From Oikopleura dioica (lineage: Eukaryota > Chordata > Appendicularia > Copelata > Oikopleuridae), in the NCBI GenBank assembly GCA_907165135.1, contig OU015567.1:16088269-16152268 (forward strand): a DNA stretch of 64,000 nt, given 5' to 3'. The position numbers and the translations under genes were made by a program. A model generated the notes under the pieces. The model ran no database searches. It saw only the letters and a program-made list of their open reading frames with translations, and was not told the DNA's origin. Below are positions 55,190 to 64,000 of the stretch, piece by piece; the stretch's first letter is position 1, and every line of letters starts with the position of its first letter.

Positions 55190-56456
55190 TTTTATGACCT
55201 AAAAATCATCTGAAAACGCCAAAAAACGCATCAGAATTTTCCTTGATTTTTTTTTGATTTTTATGGCCTTAAAATCATCTGAAAACGCCAAAAACGCATC
55301 AGAATTTTTCTTGATTTTTTTGATTTTTATGTCCTGAAAATCATTTGAAAACGCAAAAAAAAACGCATCAGAATCTTCCTTGATTTTTTTTTGATTTTTA
55401 TGGCCTTAAAATCATCTGAAAACGCCAAAAACGCATCAGAATTTTTCTTGATTTTTTTGATTTTTATGTCCTGAAAATCATTTGAAAACGTAAGAAAAAA
55501 CGCATCAGAATTTTTCTTGATTTTATTTTTTGATTTTAATGGCCTGAAAATCATCTGAAAACGCCAAAAAACGCATCAGAATTTTTCTTGATTTTTTTTT
55601 TGATTTCAATGACCTGAAAATCATCTGAAAACGCTTAAAAACGCATCAGAATTTTCCTTGATTTTTTATGATTTTTATGAATTAAAAATCATCTGAAAAC
55701 GCCAAAAAACGCTTCAGAATTTTTCTTGATTTTTTTCTTGACTTTAATGACCTGAAAATCATCTGATAACGCCAAAAAACGCATCGGAATTTTCCTCGAT
55801 TTTATTTTGATTTTTATGACCTGAAAATCATCTGAAAATGCCAAAAAACCCATCAGAATTTTCCTTGATTTTATTTTGATTTTTATGACCTGATAATCAT
55901 CTGAAAACGCCAAAAAACGCATAAAATTTTTTGATTTTTTTTTATGACCTGAAAATCATCTGAAAACGCAAAAAAACGCATCAGAATTTTTCTTGATTTT
56001 TTTTTGATTTTCATGAGCTAAAAATCATCTGAAAATGCCGAAAAACGCATCAGAATTTTTCTTGATTTTTTTTTGATTTTTATGACCTGAAAATCATCTG
56101 AAAACGCCAAAAAACGCATCAGAATTTTCCTTGATTTTTTTTTGATTTTAATGACCTAAAAATCATCTGAAAACGCCAAAAAACGCATCAGAATTTTTCT
56201 TGATTTTTTTTTGATTTTTATGACCTGAAAATCATCTGAAAACGCCAAAAAACGCATCAGAATTTTCCTTGATTTTTTTTTGATTTTTATGACCTTTATA
56301 TCATCTGAAAACGCCAAAAAACGCATCAGAATTTTTCTTGATTTTTTTTTATGATTTTAATGACCTGAAAATCATCTGAAAACGCCAAAAAACGCATCAG
56401 AATTTTTCTTGATTTTTTTTATGATTTTAATGACCTGAAAATCATCTGAAAATGCC
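55190..56456 (-). repeat. Reverse satellite between E6 and E7
   Basis: About 18 reverse monomers in the usual variant order: aatgcc at the right end, then cctttatatc at about 56290, then gagctaaaaatc at about 56015, and so on. It ends ATGCC against E7. Confidence 0.93.
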
Positions 56457-57493
56457 TGATGCAAATTAATTCCTATCGCTTGCTCTCTAAGCTACTCTTT
56501 CTGCAAAAGAATGAGGCCAAAATACGAAAACGGCTTTTATTATTTTGGGTATGATGAGAGTGAATCCAAATTTTCAAATTTTTCAAAACGCATTACGCGC
56601 AGGTGCAATTCTTTCCAAATAAGGCGCTCGCGCATTTCGCGCGTTGTTTTTCTTTCCAAATAAGGTGAAGCGATTTTCGCGCTTTTCGTCATCCATTTTT
56701 ATCAAGCAGCCGTTTTCGTAATTATTAAATGAAAAATAATCCGTATCAAAGAGATCAACTTCCCACTATGTGGCCATATCACTCTTTGATAAAATTATTC
56801 TCATATTTTTCCAAAGCCGTTGTCCAAAGTCGTTGTCAGTCCTTGCGTTGTTGTCGTCGTCGTAGAAGTTGTTGTCGAAATCGTTGAAGCTTCAGTTTTG
56901 TCGGTATTTGAGGAAAGTGGTCAGTTGTCCTAAATCGAGCCAAAAAAGGGTTCAAAACAATTTCGCCTACCAGGAGCACTTACAGACACCGCCATCCCGC
57001 GGAGCACGGGGTCACAGTGTCAAGCCGTCGAAACGGAACTCAGCTGAAGGATGAAATGCATACAGCAGCTTCCATTGAAATCATAGAGGAGAATCGTAGT
57101 AGAAATAATGAAGAACTCGTTATTTGTGATTGAACGAGAAATCTGAGCAGCAATTTTGAAATCATCGAAGAAACAGCTTGAATCGTCAATAATTTGTACC
57201 AGTAAAAATAACTGTATAAACTAGAATGTGAGCATTAGAATTTTTAACAAAACCGCCTAAACGGGTGGCTAACGTGCCTTCAGTTTGTGAAATAACGCGT
57301 ACGTTATGAATGAAAAAATAGAGAATAATGAGCTCATGCAAGCATCCAAAGATTTGGCTCCATAAATCTTCGTTTCGAGTTAACCGTGATTTTCATGCAA
57401 TAATCAACCTAATTGGCAAAAACCGGGCCGTGACTGGAATATTCAATATTATTTTTTTTTTGATCTTTTGTGTTCTTTTCCTTATTCGTATCA
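56457..57493 (-). repeat. E7 3' LTR (1037 bp)
   Basis: Same family as the E4 and E5 LTRs. CArG boxes at 56615-56624 and 56656-56665, CACATAGTG hairpin at 56745-56790 and double hairpin near 56966-57045. One substitution from E4/E5 is visible near 57087. Confidence 0.92.
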
Positions 57494-57545
57494 GTATGAC
57501 CCATCCAGGGTATCTTTTTGTAGGAGCATCTTTTTGAAAAAGAAC
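57494..57545 (-). promoter_or_regulatory. Pre-3'-LTR segment of E7
   Basis: Same as E5 45529-45580: short A-rich purine runs, then an ACCC..GGGT hairpin and TCATAC at the LTR. Confidence 0.5.
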
Positions 57546-60500
57546 TTATTGAATATATGATTTTGGTCCAAAAATCAGTTCATTATTTTTTCTCGGATGG
57601 TTAGGATACAGTTGCTCAAAAGAAGTTGTTATAAAATGAATCATTTCGCTTTTGTTTTGCAGAACACATTTTGGAAGTTTAAACTCAGCAATTAGGACCT
57701 TTAATTCGGGTTTTGTCAAATCAAAAAGAGTTTTTTCTTTCTTAAGATTAAGAATCGAAAAAAATAGAAACTCTCCTGATTTGCCTTTTCGCCAATTAGG
57801 GTGATTCTTTCTTATATACTCTCGAATTTTTATTCTTAATTTGCCTACACTCTCCGTTTGTAAATAAAAAACTTCAAACTTATGCAGAATAAATCGTAGG
57901 GCCTCTTTCGTCAGCTCTCCCAATTTCAAAATACAGCCATTACTTATAATCATGTCTTCTCCCATCTCACCAATTCTAGCGTCAAGTTCCTCGAAAAATT
58001 TTTCATGCTCATTTTCTAATTTAAAAGCTATTGAAATATTGAAATTTTGCTCGATATCCATTTCGGAAACTGTATCCGAACTATTCTCTGGGCTTTCACA
58101 AGTTTCTAAATTTGGCATTTTCGAACAGGGAATTGAATCTTTGGAGGCCTCCCTTTCCAGCTTCCTGTTTGCCGAAATATCAAGTTTATCATAAGAGATT
58201 AATTCAAAATTATCTTCAACTTGTTCCGAATTCTGAACTGTTACTGGTTCTAAATCGGAATCAACTGTTACTTCCCAATGCGAATTATCCTCTAATTCCC
58301 ATTCAGAGTCCGATGATATTACTGAATTTAAATCATTTTGCGCGGAAAAATCATGAGGTTTCGGAATTTCATTAGACTCTGTAACTTCTAAAATCTCATT
58401 GCTTTTTTCTGGGATTATTTTTTCAATAATTGAATCAACTGAATCCTCTTCAGACGAAGATTCTGATGATTCTATTGCCTCAATTACTAGATTCGTAAAC
58501 AAATTATCAAAAATAATATCAGTCAATGAATTCGTAATTTTTTTGTAACGTTCTTCCAAAGCCTTATCTTCAGGAAATTCAGAATTTTCTTCAACCCTTC
58601 TCATAAAATATCCTAAAGACCCCTCGATGAAGGTTTTACCGGACTCATTACTAGTTCCCTCGGCGCCCTGAGAAGGTGAATGATCATTTAAATCCTCTGC
58701 TTCTACATATCTTTCATGATATTTTTTCAAATGATCCGCATGTCTTCTATATTCTTTGTCTCCAGATTTAACTACATACCACGTGCCCTCGGTCGATTTT
58801 GAAATAACTTTAAATGGGCCCAAAAAAGCTGGTTTTTTTGCATGAAAATTTTTAATTAAAACCGAATCACCAATTTTGTAGGGAAGAAATTTGGGATTGG
58901 AAAACTTTTTCAATCTAGCTGTTTTTTCCTCGTCTAAAAGGTTTTTAATATTTCGAAAATTAATATTAGCTTTTTCATAAGCTCTAAAATTTGGATCAAT
59001 TATATCATGTGGATTTTTAAAACCTGTTTGAATTGAGAATGGTGAAGTTTTTGTTACCGAATGTATGGAAGTATTAAGGTCATGAACAATTTCTTGTAAA
59101 AAAAGATCCCAATTAACATTATCACATCTTGCCCTTAATCTACTTTTTAAAGTTCTATTGAAATTTTCGACTTGACCGTTTGATGAGGGATGTCTTGGTG
59201 GTGTAAAATGGGGTTCAATTTTATTGGTTAGCATAAAATTTTCGATTTCCGAATGCTCTCTTGCATTGTCTAAAACAACAATTTTCGGAAAAAACGGACT
59301 TCTGAAAATGACGCTTTTAAATTTATCAAGTAAAATTTTTGAATCTCTTGATTTTAGTGGCTCACAATAAGTAAATTTGGAGAAAAAATCAATCATAACC
59401 ATCACATATTAATGTCCTAAATCAGTTGGCGGCAGCGTAATAAGGTCAAATCCAAAAACTTCAAACGGGCCATCTGGAGTCCTAAATGTCAAAATCGGGG
59501 CTTTATTAGGATGAAAATTCGGTTTTTCTTTTTGGCAAAACGAGCATGTTCTAATAAACTCTTTGATTCCAATTCTCATTTTTGGCCAAATATACTTAGA
59601 TGAAATTTTTGCGAACACTTGATCAATGCCCGCGTGACAGTACTCATGGTAATTTTTAATGATTTCTACCTCTGCGTTTTTCGGAACCAAAATTCGACGA
59701 TTTCCTGATTCGTCTCGGTAAATTATTTCACCGCTTCTTTCTACAGATAAATTATCTCTTAAAAGCGAATAGAAATTAATATCACCTTTTGGATTAATTG
59801 GCCATCGATCGATACTCAAATATTTTCTTATTTCTACTAAAATTGGGTCAACTTTTTGTAAGTCGCAAAATTCTTGTTGTGAAAATTTTATCGAGTTAAT
59901 CAAATTTGGACGTTCATTATTCATTTCTCTACTCAAACAATCGCTGATTTTCATTTTTGAAGAAGGCTTTAAGATTATTCTAAAAGAAAACCCTTGAATT
60001 TCAGTGACCCACCGGGCGATTTTTTGATTATTTGTTCGAAGAGACCTTACATACTTCATATTCGAATTATCTGTTATCCAATCAAAATCTGTAAAAGAAA
60101 GATAAACCGCCCATTTTGTCATGCACGTTTTAGCGGAAAAAAAGTTCTTTTTCGAGAATTGTGTATTTAACTTGCGCTTCATTAAAATTACCACTTGTAT
60201 ATTCCACGGGAATCAAACACTCCGATGAATGATGATGAGTCTCGCTACGACAATTATCTCCACAAATATAGAGTACACCTCCATAACCACTAGATGAGGC
60301 ATCTGTTTCTAATACAAAAAAACCTTTATCCGCCGGCGGAATTCTTAATTTCATGGCGTTTTCACAAATAATTTTCTTAAGATTTAGAAGAGCCTCCGTT
60401 GCCTCATTTGTCCACTGAAAATTTCCCCTGTATGACTTTGTTATTGGTAGAGCTATTGATGCAAAGTTTTTAATGAACCTTCTATGAAAATTCAAAAGTC

Positions 60501-62138
60501 CAAAAAAGACTCTGTGCACTTTCTCTTGAATGTGGAATTTGTAACCGTTCTATTGCTTTAATCTTATCATTTGATGGGGTAATATCGCCATTGGAAATGT
60601 GATAGCCACAAAAATTTATTGACCTCTGAAAAAACGAAGCTTTTCGCGAATGAATTCTTAAATTATTAACGCTAAGCACGTGAAAAAATTTCCGTAAATT
60701 AATAATATGTTCCTCTTCGGTCCTCGAATGAACTAGAAGATCATCCATATACGCCAAAATATCACGTTTATCGATCCCTTTTAAGGCCTGATCCATAATT
60801 CTCATAAAAAAACTCGGTGCATTTCTACAGCCCATAGGCATTCTCAAAAATCTAAACTGACCATGCTCGTTTGAGAATGCAGTTTTATCCTTGGATTCTT
60901 CTGTTAACTCTATCTGGTGGTACCCTTTTAAAAGGTCAACCGAACTAAAAATTTTACTATCTGCCAAATATGACAATGAATCTTCAAGGACCGGTAATGG
61001 GTGATGCATTTGAATTGTTACGTCATTTATCTTTCTAAAATCTATGACGAGACGAAATCGCCCGTCTTTTTCGAACTAGTAAACATGGGCTATTCCAAGG
61101 ACTTGTACAAGGCTCAATTATTTTCTTCCTACAGAATTTATCCATAAGGGCTTTCATTTCATCCCGGAGACTAAACGCTGTTCGAAAGGGGTGAGACGAT
61201 ATGGGATACTCTGTATTCGTTTCAATAGAAAATTTTTCAATGGAACAAGCTGGAAGCTCATCATCATCATCTAAAAACAAATGCGAAAATTCATCAGACG
61301 TCATGTCGTCAAATTGATTCTTTATTTTTGAAGAGCTAATAACACCGACTTTTATATTTTTAAGATTTGGATTTGGAATTTTCTTTATTCTGGCTATTTC
61401 TACTATTTCATGAAGTTTTACGAAAGTTGTTCCTGATGGAATTCTAATTGTCGAATCTGTGGGATTTACTACAAGAAGTCGAAAAATCGGAGCATTAGGA
61501 TCGATAACTTGAAAACTCGGAATAAGTTGCAATTTTGAATTTCCCAAATTCGATTTTTCAAACGACAAGCTTTTGGCGTGTCTGAGGCCAGTTACAGTAA
61601 GATCTATTATATTTTCTGATCTTGGTTTAAATGAAAAAGTCTGAGAAGAAAATGCATCATACTCTTGCTCGATTTCTTTCTCCTTATCATTTCCCGACAC
61701 ATTTTCTTCTGAGGCTATTAAATTTAAATTTGCAAAACGCTCAATTGGACCGGATTTAATCAATTTTCTTCGCTTCAGATTGATCAAAATTTCAGTATCT
61801 AAAATCGCTGGCACGCCCAAAATGGGGCTCAAATGATCAGAAACAACATAAAAAACAGATTTACCCCATGAAGTTTTATCAATAAAAATTTCAGCTTCGA
61901 CCTTTCCGAAAATTTCTATCTTTCCGCCGGTGTAATTAACTGCTCCTGTTTTTGTTTTTTCAATTTTTATGTTTTTTGGAACATTTTTCTTACAAATAAT
62001 ATTGAGTTGTGAACCAGTGTCTACTAAAAATCTAATTGGTGAATTAAAAATATTAACATTGATATAAAACTGTTCTCCTATAGTATTAACAGAAATTTGA
62101 GGAACTTGAATTTGACCAGAATCAGTTCCTAAAATTAG
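57546..62138 (-). pseudogene. pol: E7 Pol, several breaks
   Basis: Same domain order as E5, with YMDD at 60740-60751 and the C-terminal SAP-like tail complete. Breaks relative to E5/E4: five T at 61067-61071 (seven in E4), six A at 60502-60507 (five), seven A at 60137-60143 (six), and a substitution making a TAA at 59409-59411 in integrase just after the first catalytic Asp. In the basic motif after SYDKL one Arg is changed to Leu (near 58160). It is non-functional as written. Confidence 0.88.
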
Positions 62139-62990
62139 TTTTTTTTTGTTGATCATTCATGGCTCCCTCTCGGCGCTTCGGGCAAAATCTGCCAATATGT
62201 CCAAAACCCTGGCATTCGTAGCATTTAATTCTTGGGCAACGAGTTTTTACATGACCCCATTGGTTGCAATTTCGGCAAAAGGGGTTAGTCTGGGGAGGCT
62301 GGGGAAATCCAAAAGGATACGGCGGGATGAAATTAGCCTGAGCTGGCGGGTTTACAGGTCTTTCTGACCCTTCATTTTTACTTCTCTTTTCTAGCTCAAT
62401 CTTTGCGACAGTTGCAGTTAACTGTTTAATCATGTCAGACAGCTCATTATTCTTGCGCTCATAATTCGCCTCCATCTGAGCGAGCCTTGAATCCAATATT
62501 TCGCTAGTTTTATCAACGAAAGATGCAAGATTTGCCGTTTCAATCGCCGAAACATTGGTATTCAAGAACCGCTCTCTCGAGTCCAAAAACGCCGCAATTT
62601 CTTGAGCTGTCTTCTTACTGAATCCATGATCTCTCAGAAATGATTTATTAGCTGGCTCTAAGTTTTTCATAAAATGCGTATCGACAATAAACGATCTCGC
62701 GTCCGGTTTGTCCGAAATAATGTCAGCAACCGAACGAATTCTCGTCAAAAAGGCTGAAAATTTCTCATTCATTTCCGATCTACGAGTCATGTTTTCGAGC
62801 TCCGCTCCCGCCCGCTCTCGCTTTTCCTCCTCGCTTTCTGTTCCGAAAATCGATTCCAAAAAATCAAAAGCACCTTTCTTTGTCTCGAAACTTGACATTT
62901 CTCGACCATAATTATTCAAAAATTCCAGAGAACAATTATTACGGATGCAATCAACCGCTTGTCGTTCGAAAGCTTTCTCCAAATCAGTCC
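62122..62990 (-). pseudogene. gag: E7 Gag, 5'-truncated, altered slippery run
   Basis: Same 5' truncation as E5. It has a coiled-coil segment and two CCHC knuckles. The slippery A-run is nine long (plus-strand T 62139-62147) where E4 and E5 have seven. The usual stop is therefore missed and the -1 slip would no longer enter pol. This could be a homopolymer sequencing error. Confidence 0.87.
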
Positions 62991-64000
62991 AGAAAAAATC
63001 AAAGAAAAAATCAAGAAAAATTTTGAAGCGTTTTTGGCGTTTTCAGATGATTTTAGGTCATAAAAATCAAAAAATCAAGAAAAATTCTGATGCGTTTTTG
63101 GCGTTTTCAGATGATTTTCAGGCCATAAAAATCAAAACAAAATCAAGAAAAATTCTGATGCGTTTTTGGCGTTTTTAGATGATTTTCAGTTCATAAAAAT
63201 CATAAAATAATCAAGAAAAATTCTGATGCGTTTTTAAGCGTTTTCAGATGATTTTCAATGCATAAAAATCAAAAAAATATCAAGAAATATTCTGATGCGT
63301 TTTTGTCGTTTTCAAGTTATTTTCTGGTCATAAAAATCATAAAAAATCAAGAATAATTCTGATGCGTTTTTGGCGTTTTCAGATGATTTTCAGTTCATTA
63401 AAACCAAAAAAAAACAAAAATATTCTGATGCGTTTTTTGGCGTTTTCAGATGATTTTCAGGCCATAAAAAGAAAAAAAAAATCAAGGAAAATTCTGATGC
63501 GTTTTTTGGCGTTTTCAGATGATTTTCAGATAATAAAAATCAAAAAATAAAATCAAGAAAAATTCTGATGCGTTTTTTGGCATTTTCAGATGATTTTCAG
63601 GTCATTAAAATCATAAAAAAATCAAGAAAAATTCTGATGCGTTTTTTGGCGTTTTCAGATGATTTTCAGGTCATTAAAATCATAAAAAAAAATCAAGAAA
63701 AATTCTGATGCGTTTTTTGGCGTTTTCAGATGATATAAAGGTCATGAAAATCAAAAAAAAATCAAGGAAAATTCTGATGCGTTTTTTGGCGTTTTCAGAT
63801 GATTTTCAGGTCATAAAAATCAAAAAAAAATCAAGGAAAATTCTGATGCGTTTTTTTGGCGTTTTCAGATGATTTTCAGGTCATAAAAATCAAAAAAAAA
63901 TCAAGAAAAATTCTGATGCGTTTTTCGGCATTTTCAGATGATTTTTAGTTCATGAAAATCAAAAAAAATCAAGAAAAATTCTGATGCGTTTTTTTGCATT
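62991..64000 (+). repeat. Satellite array at the right end, forward
   Basis: About 15 forward monomers that mirror the array left of E5 in variant order. The tttttt of the monomer is often ttttt in the left half of this stretch. It runs off the window. Confidence 0.93.

Larger units (their letters stand above)
56457..62990 (-). mobile_element. E7: inverted copy of E5 (truncated gag, pol, 3' LTR)
   Basis: Same truncation point in gag, same 3' flank (GGCAT on the element strand) and same flanking satellite as E5. It is therefore a duplicate by rearrangement and not a new insertion. Confidence 0.92.
56368..64000 (-). repeat. Arm B of the large inverted duplication (E7 plus satellite)
   Basis: Mirror image of 38630-46707. 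It probably continues past the end of the window. Confidence 0.85.

Noticed and set aside
56457-62990. E7 as an independent insertion
   Set aside because: It shares with E5 the same gag truncation point, the same flank and the same neighbouring monomers, which is duplication and not transposition.
1-64000. Simple telomere repeat or rRNA/tRNA genes
   Set aside because: No short telomere-type repeat, no rRNA core sequence and no convincing tRNA fold were seen.

Overview
The window looks like a block of eukaryotic, probably invertebrate, repetitive DNA with no host gene. It is AT-rich and consists of one tandem satellite family (monomer about 69 bp, with higher-order repeats) into which Ty3/gypsy-type (Metaviridae) LTR retrotransposons have inserted. 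An AT-rich animal such as a nematode is plausible, but nothing here names the species. I see no rRNA, tRNA, host exon, CRISPR array or prokaryotic signal.

Layout. Satellite 1-1973. Element E1 (+, 1974-10002). Short satellite. E2a (+, 10097-11856, a 5' fragment). Satellite. E2 (-, 13003-20755). Satellite. E3 (-, 22095-29933), which has complete open gag and pol. Satellite. E4 (-, 32314-37587, a 5' part). Satellite now in inverted orientation. E5 (+, 40086-46618, a 3' part). A short satellite stretch with a 37-bp non-satellite junction. E6 (-, 46988-55189). Inverted satellite. E7 (-, 56457-62990, a 3' part). Satellite to the end. E1, E2, E3 and E6 have paired LTRs and 5-bp target duplications (TTTTC, CTGAT, TTTCA, TTTTA). 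E4, E5 and E7 share one target sequence (GGCAT) and identical junctions. They appear to be pieces of one insertion, multiplied by large inverted duplications.

The elements share one plan. The LTRs are 1.0-1.3 kb and start TGAT and end ATCA. The gag ATG uses the last LTR base plus the first two bases of the presumed primer-binding site. Gag carries two CCHC zinc knuckles. Gag ends at a canonical A_AAA_AAC slippery heptamer, from which pol opens in the -1 frame. Pol runs protease, reverse transcriptase, RNase H and integrase with a GPY/F module, then continues about 400 residues into an acidic linker, a SYDKL/basic motif and two tandem helix-rich modules that resemble SAP motifs. There is no env gene.

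The most interesting signals are the tandem SAP-like tail in satellite-resident elements, LTR hairpins that keep pairing across four diverged subfamilies, paired CArG boxes 41 bp apart, a Cys/His insertion in RNase H, and the palindromic rearrangement of the satellite. Many pol frame breaks are homopolymer length changes between near-identical copies, so sequencing error is a serious alternative to real decay.
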